Shown here: in pieces, positions 7,549 through 16,167 of the stretch | Layout of the letters: each line of letters begins with the position of its first letter | Position numbering within the stretch: position 1 is the stretch's first letter | Assembly: GCA_013334245.1 (NCBI GenBank) | Contig: JAAXXZ010000012.1 | Coordinates: 1-43,293 of the forward strand | DNA: 43,293 bases | From: Candidatus Moraniibacteriota bacterium | GTDB taxonomy: Bacteria > Patescibacteriota > Minisyncoccia > Moranbacterales > UBA1568 | Direction of reading: 5' to 3' | Made by a program: the position numbers and the translations under genes | Notes under the pieces: model-generated | Databases searched by the model: none | The model's input: the letters and a program-made list of their open reading frames with translations, nothing else | What the model was told of the DNA's origin: nothing

Positions 7549-8688
7549 ATGTCGTTCCATATCGTTATGTCCGATGCAAAGAACGTTCTGCTCGTCACCC
7601 GCCCTCTCTGCCCGCCGTGGGACGAGGCATCTAAGAACTTCGCGTATTTTCTGGCGAAGGCACTTCGCGGACCGGCCGTTTCCATTCTGACATATGGTAA
7701 GCTCGACGGGTTGCCCGACTCCGTTTCACAGAAGCAGATCTACGGTTCGGGCCGGTTCGATCTCAAGGCGAAGATACGACTGTTCGTATCGCTCTTCGGT
7801 TTCCGCGGATCATACGACATCACGCACTATCTTTTCACCCCGACGAAACTGAATTCGTCGATAATCCGAAACTTTCTTCGCCCGAGCCGCGGGAAGACCA
7901 TACAGACGGTCGCGACATTGCGTGAGGATCTTTACTCGGAGGACGATCTCAAAAAGATGCTGTTCGCGGATAGGATAATCACGTATGCGGATCAGCCGAA
8001 ACGCAGACTCGAGGAGATGGGATTTGCCGGAGTGGAGCGTATATATCCCGGAATAGATCTCGACCATTTCCGTCCGGCACCCAAGAATCCGGAACTGTTG
8101 AAACGCTTCGGATTCACGACGGATGACTTTATCGTGTCGTACGTCGGTGAATACGCCCGGTTGGGCGCGACCGATATGCTCGCAGACGCCATGATCAGAT
8201 ATCATCGCGAACACCCCGATTCTCCCGTTCGATTCTTTTGGGCACTCCGGTTGAAGAACGAGGCCGACATTGCGAAGAAAAAAGAGGTCATGGGGAAATT
8301 CACGGAGGCGGGTCTCGGCAACCGGTTTCACTGCTCCGATACTTTCGGCGATGTTCTCGGACTTTACAATCTTGCGGACGTGATCGCTTTTCCGGTCAGC
8401 GATATGAAGGGAAAGTTCGATGTTCCGCTGGCCGTCATCGAACCGTATGCATGCGCCAAGCCAGTCATCCTTTCCGACTTCCCACTTTTTAAGGAATTCT
8501 CGGACGACTCGATATCCGTCACGATCCCCCGCGGTGACGGCGACGCGTTTTTGGCGGCCGTCCAGCGATTCGAAAACGATCGTACGTTGGTTAATACGAT
8601 GGGGTTGGCCGCCCGCGCCTATGTTGAGAAGGAGTTCGATCTCAAGCAAACGGCAAAGCAGTATGCTGCGGTGTACGAAAACCTCTGA
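7549..8688 (+). CDS. GT4-like glycosyltransferase (GT-B fold)
   Basis: A 379-residue GT-B protein. The N-terminal half includes NVLLVTRPLCPPWDEASKNFAY, the usual GT4 opening with a flexible acceptor loop. The donor half shows RIYPGIDLDHFRP at the domain junction, then DDFIVSYVGEY and DVIAFPVSDMKGKFDVPLAVIEPYACAKP. The first Glu of the E-x7-E motif is replaced by Phe, but the second Glu is kept, as in some active family members. ATG 7549 follows a TATAAT box; ATG 7567 (MSDAKNVLL) is an equally likely start. It ends 9 bp before a Nudix gene, so the two are probably cotranscribed. Specificity is unknown. Confidence 0.8.
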   Translation: MSFHIVMSDAKNVLLVTRPLCPPWDEASKNFAYFLAKALRGPAVSILTYGKLDGLPDSVSQKQIYGSGRFDLKAKIRLFVSLFGFRGSYDITHYLFTPTKLNSSIIRNFLRPSRGKTIQTVATLREDLYSEDDLKKMLFADRIITYADQPKRRLEEMGFAGVERIYPGIDLDHFRPAPKNPELLKRFGFTTDDFIVSYVGEYARLGATDMLADAMIRYHREHPDSPVRFFWALRLKNEADIAKKKEVMGKFTEAGLGNRFHCSDTFGDVLGLYNLADVIAFPVSDMKGKFDVPLAVIEPYACAKPVILSDFPLFKEFSDDSISVTIPRGDGDAFLAAVQRFENDRTLVNTMGLAARAYVEKEFDLKQTAKQYAAVYENL

Positions 8689-8697
8689 CACGTCACT

Positions 8698-9255
8698 ATG
8701 ACCGACGAACTGATAGACATTTACGACGAGAATAATGTGCCTCTTGGTATCACCGAGCTGAAAAGCGAGGCTCATCGGGACGGATTGTGGCATCATACGG
8801 CAAGCATCTTCGTTATCGATGAAAACGGACAAATCCTACTGCAGAAACGCTCCAAGAATATGCCGTCGAACGGTGGGAAATGGAACCCATCCGGTGCCGG
8901 ATACGTGGAACCGGGAGAATCGGAACGATGTGCCGCCAAACGCGAATTGTTGGAGGAGACCGGCATCGATATTCCGACTGACGAGCTCGGTACGCCGACG
9001 GTTTTCTCAAGCCGGGACACGTGTCCCGATGGATCCATCAAGGCGCAATTCAAATACATTTATTTCGTGCGCAGGAACGTCGACCTAGGAGAACTGAAGC
9101 TTCAACGGGACGAAGTCGATGAAGTACGTTTCTTTCATCTGAAGGAATTCGAAGAGATGATATCGTCAGATCGGGGCAACTTGGCATCGGTAGGACGCGG
9201 CTTTTGGGAGCTATCGTGTTCGAAGATCAAAAGCATGCTAAATAACACGCCATAA
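8698..9255 (+). CDS. Nudix hydrolase, isopentenyl-diphosphate-isomerase-like subgroup
   Basis: A 185-residue Nudix protein. Residues about 68-90 match the Nudix box exactly: G, five residues, E, seven residues, RELLEETGI. The N-terminal ELIDIYDENNVPLG and the HHTASIFVIDENGQILLQKRS strand resemble the YfcD/IPP-isomerase-like branch, whose members hydrolyse nucleoside or nucleotide-sugar diphosphates or isomerise IPP. The box favours hydrolysis of an X-diphosphate. It follows a glycosyltransferase by 9 bp. The substrate is unknown. A second, more degenerate relative is at 33842-34357. Confidence 0.85.
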   Translation: MTDELIDIYDENNVPLGITELKSEAHRDGLWHHTASIFVIDENGQILLQKRSKNMPSNGGKWNPSGAGYVEPGESERCAAKRELLEETGIDIPTDELGTPTVFSSRDTCPDGSIKAQFKYIYFVRRNVDLGELKLQRDEVDEVRFFHLKEFEEMISSDRGNLASVGRGFWELSCSKIKSMLNNTP

Positions 9256-9257
9256 AC

Positions 9258-9263
9258 TATAAT
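9258..9263 (+). promoter_or_regulatory. -10 box just before the TM1266-like gene
   Basis: TATAAT lies 13 bp before the ATG at 9277, without a convincing -35. A start near 9270 would leave about 7 nt of leader. Confidence 0.35.
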
Positions 9264-9276
9264 CGTAATATATAGT

Positions 9277-9546
9277 ATGAATGAGATGCAAAAAAACCAT
9301 ATCGCGACGGTGACCATTCTCGTGAAGGAGCGCGAAACGCACGCCGGAAAAGTCAACGAGATACTTTCCAAGCACGGGAACGGCATCATTTCGCGACTCG
9401 GCGTAAACCTTGGACGGGCCGGGGTGCAAAATTACAGCGGCCTCATTACGGTTGTCATCGAGGGGACAAGCGCGGATATCAAGGCGCTTACCGACGAGCT
9501 GGACGGACTGTATGGAATCGTCGCAGTGGCAAGCATTCTGGATTAG
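9277..9546 (+). CDS. TM1266-like ACT/NikR-C-type ligand-binding protein
   Basis: An 89-residue protein of the TM1266 family, often annotated as an iron-only hydrogenase system regulator. It is a stand-alone ferredoxin-like ACT fold related to the C-terminal domain of NikR. Features are IATVTILVKERETHAGKVNEILSKHG, an IISRLGVNLG strand, ITVVIEGTSADIKALTDELDG and a final strand VAVASIL, giving the beta-alpha-beta-beta-alpha-beta order and usual length. It has no DNA-binding domain, so it would act as a small-molecule sensor or oligomeric partner. No hydrogenase genes are in view. Confidence 0.7.
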   Translation: MNEMQKNHIATVTILVKERETHAGKVNEILSKHGNGIISRLGVNLGRAGVQNYSGLITVVIEGTSADIKALTDELDGLYGIVAVASILD

Positions 9547-9673
9547 AGTCCGTAGTCGGAACGACTCTGGGACTCGGGCGACCGTGAATCGGCAGAGCGC
9601 TTTTTGAGGTAGTCCGTCATGGCATTCCTTGGTGATACGGTGTGGTTTTGATCCGACATACTTACAACCCCCT

Positions 9674-10339
9674 ATGTTTGAACTCCGTTTCCTCGGTCAC
9701 GCCGCATTCGAACTGAAGATCGGCGGAAAGACAATCCTGTTCGATCCGTGGATCAACGGGAACCCGCAAAGCCCACTCGCGTCTCCGAACGATATCGATT
9801 CGGCGGATATCGTACTCGTCACACATGATCACGCCGACCACGGTTTCGACGATGCCGTATCGATCGCGAAGCGCACGCGGGCGACCGTCGTAGCGGTCGC
9901 TGAACTCGCGAACCGTTTCCGCGATGAGGGAATTGCAAAGGTTGTTTCCGGAAATATCGGCGGGACGATCGGAACCGGTGGAATCCGCATCACCTTCGTT
10001 CCGGCAATCCATTCGTGCGGAGTCGGCGTGCCGTGCGGATTCATCGTGCGACACCCTGACATATCGCTGTATCATGCGGGCGACACCGCTCTTTTCAGTG
10101 ATATGGCGTTCCTTGCCGATGAAAAAATCGATGTGGCTCTGTTGCCAATCGGCGGCACGTTTACAATGGACATCCGTGCCGCCGCGAAGGCGGTCGAGCT
10201 TATCCGACCGAAAACTGTCATCCCGATGCACTACGGCACTTTCCCGGCTATCGTCGCGGATACGATCGAATTTTCCCGACTGGTCGGAACCCGGGCAAGA
10301 ACAAAGGAATTGGTTCCTGGATCCGTATTAGCCCTTTGA
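9674..10339 (+). CDS. UPF0173-type metal-dependent hydrolase (metallo-beta-lactamase fold)
   Basis: A 221-residue YtkL/UPF0173 family protein. The start MFELRFLGHAAFEL matches the family. Metal-binding motifs are THDHADHG (HxHxDH type) near residue 56, a following His in FVPAIHS, YHAGDT with the bridging Asp, and PMHYGTFP with the last His near the C-terminus. These predict a dinuclear-metal hydrolase in the cytoplasm. The natural substrate of this family is not established. The frame opens upstream at 9629, but homology begins at ATG 9674. It is monocistronic as far as spacing shows. Confidence 0.9.
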   Translation: MFELRFLGHAAFELKIGGKTILFDPWINGNPQSPLASPNDIDSADIVLVTHDHADHGFDDAVSIAKRTRATVVAVAELANRFRDEGIAKVVSGNIGGTIGTGGIRITFVPAIHSCGVGVPCGFIVRHPDISLYHAGDTALFSDMAFLADEKIDVALLPIGGTFTMDIRAAAKAVELIRPKTVIPMHYGTFPAIVADTIEFSRLVGTRARTKELVPGSVLAL

Positions 10340-10351
10340 TAAGCCATGGTG

Positions 10352-10357
10352 TATAAT
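10352..10357 (+). promoter_or_regulatory. -10 box for the acidic-protein/rtcB pair
   Basis: A perfect TATAAT lies 29 bp upstream of the ATG at 10387, 12 bp after the preceding stop. No good -35 is present at 16-18 bp. Confidence 0.45.
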
Positions 10358-10386
10358 TAAATCTGATAATCAAATAGTGAACGAGT

Positions 10387-10773
10387 ATGTCAAAACCGGA
10401 ATTTCCAATGTGGGATACTTCATCTGAGAAGGAGTCTGAAAATCGTTTTTATGCGTCACTCGAATCCTTTCTTCGAAAGGCGTATTTGTCGTCGGACAAC
10501 GTCGAGTCGGCTTCCACGGACGTATCCGTGATACGCGGGATATTGGATAATCACGCGAGAGACGAGAACGCGGACCCGGACGAACTGCCCACGATGGATT
10601 TCTCGGCATCGGAGTTGACTGAAGTGACCACTCCGGAGCACGAGATCAAACGAGCGCTGTCCCTCGTACTCTCCGAGTATGCGACGTCCGTCCCGCCGGA
10701 GACCGCGGAACGCTTGCGGCGTATTTTCGATTCGATCGAACCGGACGTCGAAGACTCAGACGATGCGTCCTAA
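10387..10773 (+). CDS. acidic hypothetical protein upstream of rtcB
   Basis: A 128-residue protein I do not recognise. It is strongly acidic (many Asp and Glu, ending in an acidic tail EPDVEDSDDAS) with predicted helices around residues 18-32 and 85-118 and no hydrophobic segment, so it is soluble. Its stop codon overlaps the Shine-Dalgarno of the RtcB gene, which starts 11 bp later. The two are therefore almost certainly cotranscribed, and translation may be coupled. It is not archease by any motif I can see. A partner or regulator role for RtcB is inference from position. Confidence 0.7.
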   Translation: MSKPEFPMWDTSSEKESENRFYASLESFLRKAYLSSDNVESASTDVSVIRGILDNHARDENADPDELPTMDFSASELTEVTTPEHEIKRALSLVLSEYATSVPPETAERLRRIFDSIEPDVEDSDDAS

Positions 10774-10784
10774 GGAGCTGATCC

Positions 10785-12305
10785 ATGAACAGGAATATGA
10801 TCGACGAAAACGATTTCACGAGAACCGGCGGCTTTCGGAGCGAGATGAAGACCGACCGGATGAAGGTTCCGGTCGTGTTTCATGTGCAGGATGAATTGCT
10901 GCCGGCCGACAGCACGCTTGCCCAATTGGAATGCGTCGCAAGCAATGACGGCCTGTTTCGTCATGTCGCCGCGATGGCAGATGTCCATTCGAAGCCCGGA
11001 CGAAAGAACGCGACCGGTACGACCATCGCCTCGGAAAAATTCATACTCCCCCAGGTCAACGACACGGATCCGGCCTGCGGAATGCGACTCATTCGGACGA
11101 ACATGACGGAAAACGACCTGTCTTCAGAAGATATCGACAAGCTGTTTCAGAAGCTCGTGGAGCGAGTTCCGACTAAATCCCTTATCGGCACGGTTCTTCC
11201 CTTCCGTGTCATCGTGGATATCTGTCGCAAGGGTGTCGGTGCTGCGGTCGATTATCTGGGCATCGAAACGAAGTTTGAACGGGAAAATTCCCTCGATCGT
11301 GGAAATTTCTTCGGAAAGGAAGTCTCCAGAAAGAGCATCTACGAGGTCATTCCGAGATTGTTTCTCTTTTTTGCCAAGTTCCGATCGGGCATTCTCGGCG
11401 CCGCAGGAAATCATTTCCTCGATCTGATGAGGGTGACCGATCTCGAAGATCCCGTCCTGGCACAAAAACTCGGAATCCGAAAGGGGCAGTATCTGTTCAT
11501 GGTCCACTGCGGGTCCGGCATTCTCGGCCAGTACACCATGTACATGTATACGGCCAAAAAGCGGGAACACCGCTCGCAAGCCCTCATGGCGTGGCTCGGC
11601 AGGATGACATTCTTCACGCCCCGAAAGCGCGTTATCGACGCGATCGCGAAGAAGATCAAAGACTTCGATTTCGGCGCCAAGGAAGAGCTGTTTACGTTCG
11701 AGGGCAACGGCGAGGACGGAAAGATGTACATGGAGGCCCGGAACGCGTGCTCCAACTTCGCGCATGCGAACCGTGCCATCATCGCGCACAACGTATCCGA
11801 GACGATCAAGGAAGTGTTGGGACGGGATCCTGGATTCGAGTTGGTATATGACATGCCGCATATCCTGGTCTCCGAGGAAGAACATTTCGGTAAGAATGCC
11901 TGGATCCATCGGAACGGGACCAGCCGAGCCTACGGACCGTCTCGCATGTCGGATCATCCCCTTTTCCGCGAGACCGGCGAGCCCGCGTTCATCCCGACCT
12001 CGATGTCGACGGAAGGCTATCTCTGCGTCGGTACGGACGGCAACGAGTCTACGTTCTTCTCATGCAACCACGGCGCCGGAAAGCCGAAGGCCGCGGCCGA
12101 ATCGGTCGTCCCACAAAGCCGAGAAGAACTCGACAAGAAACTCGCGACACGTGGCGTGAAGCTCTACAACGGCCGCTCGTCGAAGGTCATCGAGCAGGAC
12201 AGTGCCCACTATAAGAACGCGGATGCCGTCATCGCGAGCGTCAAGGAAAACGACATCGTCAAACCGGTCGCCAAGATGCAACCGGTCGCGGTGATCATGT
12301 ACTGA
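10785..12305 (+). CDS. rtcB: divergent RtcB-family RNA-splicing/repair ligase
   Basis: A 506-residue RtcB protein, which joins 2',3'-cyclic-phosphate or 3'-phosphate RNA ends to 5'-OH ends using GTP and Mn2+. The metal ligands are all visible: DPACG gives D95 and C98, GNHFLD gives N209/H210, VHCGSG gives H241 and DMPH gives H359. The guanylylated His is H429 in NHGAGK. Several flanking positions deviate: HSGSRGLGH reads HCGSGILGQ, HGAGR reads HGAGK, and the early motif reads ADVHSKPGRKNATG. AAGGAG at 10772-10777 sets the start. It is preceded by an acidic protein in the same operon. I expect an active ligase of a divergent clade; a changed substrate is possible. Confidence 0.88.
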   Translation: MNRNMIDENDFTRTGGFRSEMKTDRMKVPVVFHVQDELLPADSTLAQLECVASNDGLFRHVAAMADVHSKPGRKNATGTTIASEKFILPQVNDTDPACGMRLIRTNMTENDLSSEDIDKLFQKLVERVPTKSLIGTVLPFRVIVDICRKGVGAAVDYLGIETKFERENSLDRGNFFGKEVSRKSIYEVIPRLFLFFAKFRSGILGAAGNHFLDLMRVTDLEDPVLAQKLGIRKGQYLFMVHCGSGILGQYTMYMYTAKKREHRSQALMAWLGRMTFFTPRKRVIDAIAKKIKDFDFGAKEELFTFEGNGEDGKMYMEARNACSNFAHANRAIIAHNVSETIKEVLGRDPGFELVYDMPHILVSEEEHFGKNAWIHRNGTSRAYGPSRMSDHPLFRETGEPAFIPTSMSTEGYLCVGTDGNESTFFSCNHGAGKPKAAAESVVPQSREELDKKLATRGVKLYNGRSSKVIEQDSAHYKNADAVIASVKENDIVKPVAKMQPVAVIMY

Positions 12306-12443
12306 TCTGCAGCAAACAGTTATCAGAAAACGGACAGCAAGGAACGATGACAGGATCGGATCTCCTTAGGGCGCATTCGCAGCGGCTTGTCGCGAGGAGT
12401 ATTCATTTTTGATTTCGTATTTCGAACGTCGAGAGGAGCGTAT

Positions 12444-13937
12444 TCATTCATCGGATCCCGATTCGGCGATAATACCGAGCAGAACGAAAAGAAACAGCAG
12501 TCCAAAGCTCGATGTCCACAGGAAATGGTCCAGCAACAGGCTTGGTGCCAACACGAACAGCGCTCCGATATGTATCGGGGCGTTTTTTGTTTCGAATACG
12601 CCCATCAGGTACGTCGCGGCGAAAAGGAACGACAGAACGAAGCCGACGAGTCCGAGTTCGGCAACGATGAGGAGTGGCACGTCGTGTGCCGGCTGAAGGG
12701 CCCAAATGGGACGATTCGGATTCATACGTATCAATTCGACGGTGTAATTCCCCGCTCCCACGCCGAGAGGCGGATGATCTTTGATGAGCTTTACGGCGTC
12801 CGCATAAGTCGACATACGGTCGATCACCGATCCTTCCCGCCCGACAGTCGTTCCGTCGAAACGAGGAAAGACCGTTTCATGCAATATACCGGTGAATATT
12901 GCCATTGATATGATGATGGTGGCGGAAATAGCGAGCGGATATCTCCACGTCTTGTCCTTCGATTTCCGAAACCGCGAATATCGTTGCCATAAAAAGAATG
13001 CGAACCCGAGCGAAAATCCTCCCCACGCCAGACGGGAAAAGGACACGACGAGTCCGAGAAGAATGATAAGGATGCCGGAGAGTATTCCAATCCGTATGTA
13101 CAATCCCTGTGCCACCGCTATAGCCATTGGAGACACGCGGTCTCCTCGCAGACTCGGTATTCCCTTTACGAAAATGAGACGCAACGTTTCCCCTATCTTG
13201 GAAAGGAGTGACCGTTCTTTTGAAGATCGAGCGTCACGAGGATGTTTCCCCCTTTGAAAAAGGGGGAACGAGGGGGATTTTCCTCCGATCGACAACATCA
13301 CAAGAACAAGAACGACGGCGAGAAACAAGCCGTACATATTCGGATGGGGAAAGGTGCCATAGGCTCGCAGGAACCGACCCGAATCATTCTTCAGTACCGA
13401 CGTTCCTGCCTTCCAAGATTCATGCACACCTGTCCCCAAAAGGGTCGACGAGAAGGTTTCCTGTGTGAGAAACTGGCTGATGCCGATAGCGGACTGAATC
13501 ACACCCGCCACGAAGAGTATCATCACGATTCGCTTCCCCTTCCCTCGTCGCACCAGTACCCGCGTCAGGACGAACGCATCCGCAGCGAGGAGGATCTTTA
13601 TGAACGTATACCCGGCCAAGACAGCATCTTGTGCCCATATGATCGACAGACCTGACCAAAGAACGAAGAGAAGAAGAAAAGCATCAGCTTTCCGATCCCG
13701 CCACATTTTTCGTAACCTGACGTCGATCGGTTCGTTCTTCGATGTTTTCAATTTCAACGCCGCCCCGATCATAACCGCAAACGCCAAAATCACAGAGGAC
13801 AGATATATCCCGATCGTGCCGTACTGCCACTTTTCCCCGCCGATCAATGGCTCACGCAGCAAATATATCGTCTGAAAAGGTAGCAGGAAGAGAAACGACA
13901 GGAACAGACCATCCGAATATCTTATCAGCCGATCCAT
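12444..13937 (-). CDS. O-antigen ligase/polymerase family protein (Wzy_C domain)
   Basis: A 497-residue polytopic protein of the O-antigen ligase/polymerase family (PF04932 type), which links or polymerises lipid-carried glycan units on the outer membrane-leaflet side. Signature regions are YGTFPHPNMYGLFLA near residue 195, GVGAGNYTVELIRMN in the large extracytoplasmic loop, and PAHDVPLLIVAELG shortly after. Residues about 219-232 are encoded by a GC-rich palindromic repeat inserted in frame (see the repeat at 13244-13283), and a hydrophilic stretch of about 50 residues around it looks extra for the family. It has its own promoter (13963-13990). The following locus (kinase, flippase) is divergent. 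Confidence 0.85.
   Translation of the reverse strand: MDRLIRYSDGLFLSFLFLLPFQTIYLLREPLIGGEKWQYGTIGIYLSSVILAFAVMIGAALKLKTSKNEPIDVRLRKMWRDRKADAFLLLFVLWSGLSIIWAQDAVLAGYTFIKILLAADAFVLTRVLVRRGKGKRIVMILFVAGVIQSAIGISQFLTQETFSSTLLGTGVHESWKAGTSVLKNDSGRFLRAYGTFPHPNMYGLFLAVVLVLVMLSIGGKSPSFPLFQRGKHPRDARSSKERSLLSKIGETLRLIFVKGIPSLRGDRVSPMAIAVAQGLYIRIGILSGILIILLGLVVSFSRLAWGGFSLGFAFFLWQRYSRFRKSKDKTWRYPLAISATIIISMAIFTGILHETVFPRFDGTTVGREGSVIDRMSTYADAVKLIKDHPPLGVGAGNYTVELIRMNPNRPIWALQPAHDVPLLIVAELGLVGFVLSFLFAATYLMGVFETKNAPIHIGALFVLAPSLLLDHFLWTSSFGLLFLFVLLGIIAESGSDE
13244..13283. repeat. dispersed GC-rich palindromic repeat inserted in a coding sequence
   Basis: CCCCCTTT (13248-13255) pairs with AAAGGGGG (13259-13266), followed by a second GGGGG block and TTTT. 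Read on the plus strand it encodes PPLKKGERGGF, a peptide I recognise from small dispersed repeats found in many unrelated bacterial genomes (from memory, not searched). Read on the minus strand it encodes GKSPSFPLFQRGK inside the O-antigen ligase, keeping the frame open. No other copy was found in the window. Confidence 0.7.
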
Positions 13938-13962
13938 AGGATGTATCTCATCAGGTTTGCCT

Positions 13963-13990
13963 ATTATACCATTTTCTGATACTTTATGAA
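13963..13990 (-). promoter_or_regulatory. promoter of the O-antigen ligase gene
   Basis: On the minus strand TTCATA (13990-13985), 16-nt spacer, TATAAT (13968-13963). The -10 is perfect and the -35 matches 4 of 6. The ATG at 13937 lies about 25 bp downstream. Confidence 0.6.
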
Positions 13991-14071
13991 CAGTATTTCC
14001 CTATTTCAAGCGCTTTTCATTACGCGACACTCGGCGAGCCTACCTGATTTCATATTCATGATTCATTTCGC

Positions 14072-14671
14072 ATGATACTTATCACCCTTTCTGGAACCGA
14101 TGGTTCCGGAAAATCCACACAGCTTTCGCTTTTACGCGAGCATTTCGAAAACGACGGGAAGAGAGTCGCCTATTTTCATGCCGTCGAATTTTCTCTGGCA
14201 AATCGGCTCAACCGGAACACGCGCGGGAAAAGCGAGTTTAAACCGGGCGAAGAAGTAGCAAACACGAAAGCGTCGACCCTTGCCATGCTTCTTCGTCGCA
14301 TATTTTTTGCCGTCGATCTCGTCCGTTTCCGATTCTTCCTTCGTTCTCTTCGAAAAAAAGGCACGGATATACTGCTGTCGGACCGATACTTCTATGATAC
14401 GTTCATAAACCTCGCATATCTCTCAAGGCCGCGCGTTTTCCGTTGTCCTGGCGAGCATTTCATACCCAGACCCGATGCCGCATTCTTCCTTGATATCGCC
14501 CCGGAGGCGGTCATGCGGCGTGAGCGGGTTCCGGAGCAGGGAATCGAATACATCGAAGACAAGCGCCGCCTTTTCACATCGATGACAAAACGATGGGGAC
14601 TTGTCCGCATCGACGCCGATCGGTCGAAGGAGGACGTGTTCTCATCGATCCTGACATCATTGAACTCCTAA
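14072..14671 (+). CDS. thymidylate-kinase-like P-loop kinase
   Basis: A 199-residue P-loop protein of the thymidylate kinase group. The Walker A motif is GTDGSGKST at residues about 8-16. SDRYFYDTFINLAY matches the DR-Y/F motif of dTMP kinases, and a lid-like segment (RRERVPEQGIEY) follows. Length is typical. It begins the plus-strand pair with the flippase gene, 9 bp away, within a glycan locus. It could supply dTDP for dTDP-sugars or be a paralogue with another substrate. The strand-4 and lid regions are not close enough to call dTMP specificity firmly. Confidence 0.7.
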   Translation: MILITLSGTDGSGKSTQLSLLREHFENDGKRVAYFHAVEFSLANRLNRNTRGKSEFKPGEEVANTKASTLAMLLRRIFFAVDLVRFRFFLRSLRKKGTDILLSDRYFYDTFINLAYLSRPRVFRCPGEHFIPRPDAAFFLDIAPEAVMRRERVPEQGIEYIEDKRRLFTSMTKRWGLVRIDADRSKEDVFSSILTSLNS

Positions 14672-14680
14672 TCAATTCAC

Positions 14681-16144
14681 ATGAAGAATTTCTCACGCGC
14701 CCTCGTCTGGCTGACCTTATCCGAGATCATTTACAATATCTCGGGCTATGTCATTCATGCCGCCTTGGGGCGGACACTCGGACCGGAAGGGTACGGCCGG
14801 TACGGTCTCGTCGTTACCATGACGACCATGATCATCATACTGATCGGTAACGGCATTCCGACGGCGATGTCAAAATATCTCTCAGAAGTCTTCGAGAGTG
14901 CGCCGGACAGGATCCAGGGCATCAAACGCAAAACGATCCTGCTGCAGGCGGCTATCATGGGCGGCGTAACCGTGCTCTTTTTTCTCGGTTCCCCCCTCCT
15001 TTCCGCCGCGCTCGGCGATCCGTCGCTCACCCCTTTGTTCAGACTTTCTTCGTTCATCATCCCCTCCTTCGCCGCCGCCTCGTTCTACTTTTACTATTAC
15101 ACGGGCCTGCATTTCTTTCGACTGCAGGCCGCTTTAAAAACGCTTCGATCCTTCTCTCGCGTCGTGTTCATCGTCTGGTTCGCTTACCTCTTCGGCGTCG
15201 AGGGCGCTGTCTCGGGTTATATAGTCGCCCCGTTGCTCGTCTTCCTTGTCGCGTGGATCGCTGACCGTATCTCGACGGGGAATTTCTTCCCGAAAATGCG
15301 TTCTGCGGATTCACCCGATTTCCCTACGAAGAAACTCGTCTCCTACGCATGGCCGCTCACGCTGTTCCTTCTCTTCTACGAACTCGTCTCGACGATCGAC
15401 CTCTATCTCATAAAGGCCATGCTCGGGAGTGACCATCTTGCCGGGCTGTATAACGCAGCCATTACCGTCGGTCGCATCCCGTACTACCTTTTCTACGCGC
15501 TGACTATCATTCTGTTGCCGGCAGTATCGAAATCCGTCTCCGACCGAAGCGGCGAAGCGACAAAAGCGCTCGTCGCCAAAGCCATGCGCCTGCTGGCCCT
15601 CGTCCTGTTTCCCGTCGTTACCCTGCTCGCGCTGTATGCACCCCAGGTCCTTCTGCTTTTCTACGGTGAGAAGTATGCCGACGCGGCAACCGCCATGCGG
15701 ATATTCGCCGTCGGTGTCGGATTCCTCACTGTTTTTTACGTCCTTGCTTCCGCGGTGAACGGAGCGGGACTCGTCAAGATTCCCATGTACCTTTCCTTGG
15801 GCGGACTCGCCTTCTCGCTCATCCTCAATGTTATCTTCATCCCCCGATACGGTATCGAGGGCGCGGCATTCGCGACGACGATCACTTCATTCATACTTAT
15901 GCTTGCCATGCTCGTCTCGGTCGAGCGTCATTTTTCGTCGCGACTTTCCGGTCGTCTCTGGTTCGTCTCGACCTTTTCCGCCGTACTGATCATCGCGCTC
16001 TCATTCGTATTGCCTGGAGGGCGCATCTCGTTTCTCGTTTCCGGAGCCATCCTATTCGCACTGTATTTTCTTCCCCCGGGGCTCTTCGGCGTCCTCACGG
16101 ACGACGACCTCGCCCCGTTTCGAAAACTCCTTCCGAAGGGATAG
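14681..16144 (+). CDS. Wzx-type polysaccharide flippase (MOP superfamily)
   Basis: A 487-residue membrane protein of the polysaccharide-transporter branch of the MOP/MATE superfamily, which flips lipid-linked glycan units from the inner to the outer membrane leaflet. Long hydrophobic segments run throughout, consistent with the usual 12-14 helices. Typical features are an N-terminal LTLSEIIYNISGYVIHAALGRTLG helix pair (GRxLGPEGYGRYGL) and a mid-protein STIDLYLIKAML segment, the usual hallmark of Wzx/RfbX-like proteins. It follows a thymidylate-kinase-like gene by 9 bp and ends 24 bp before a terminator hairpin. Confidence 0.88.
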   Translation: MKNFSRALVWLTLSEIIYNISGYVIHAALGRTLGPEGYGRYGLVVTMTTMIIILIGNGIPTAMSKYLSEVFESAPDRIQGIKRKTILLQAAIMGGVTVLFFLGSPLLSAALGDPSLTPLFRLSSFIIPSFAAASFYFYYYTGLHFFRLQAALKTLRSFSRVVFIVWFAYLFGVEGAVSGYIVAPLLVFLVAWIADRISTGNFFPKMRSADSPDFPTKKLVSYAWPLTLFLLFYELVSTIDLYLIKAMLGSDHLAGLYNAAITVGRIPYYLFYALTIILLPAVSKSVSDRSGEATKALVAKAMRLLALVLFPVVTLLALYAPQVLLLFYGEKYADAATAMRIFAVGVGFLTVFYVLASAVNGAGLVKIPMYLSLGGLAFSLILNVIFIPRYGIEGAAFATTITSFILMLAMLVSVERHFSSRLSGRLWFVSTFSAVLIIALSFVLPGGRISFLVSGAILFALYFLPPGLFGVLTDDDLAPFRKLLPKG

Positions 16145-16167
16145 GAGACCTCCCCGTATCAAAGAGT

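Noticed and set aside
9547-9673. Regulatory RNA between the TM1266-like and UPF0173 genes
   Set aside because: Only a 6-bp AGAGTC/GACTCT inverted repeat and an AGCGCT-TTTTT string are present; neither forms a clear structure or promoter.
12306-12443. Terminator between rtcB and the O-antigen ligase gene
   Set aside because: I looked for a hairpin with a T-run on both strands and saw none that is convincing in this 138-bp convergent gap.
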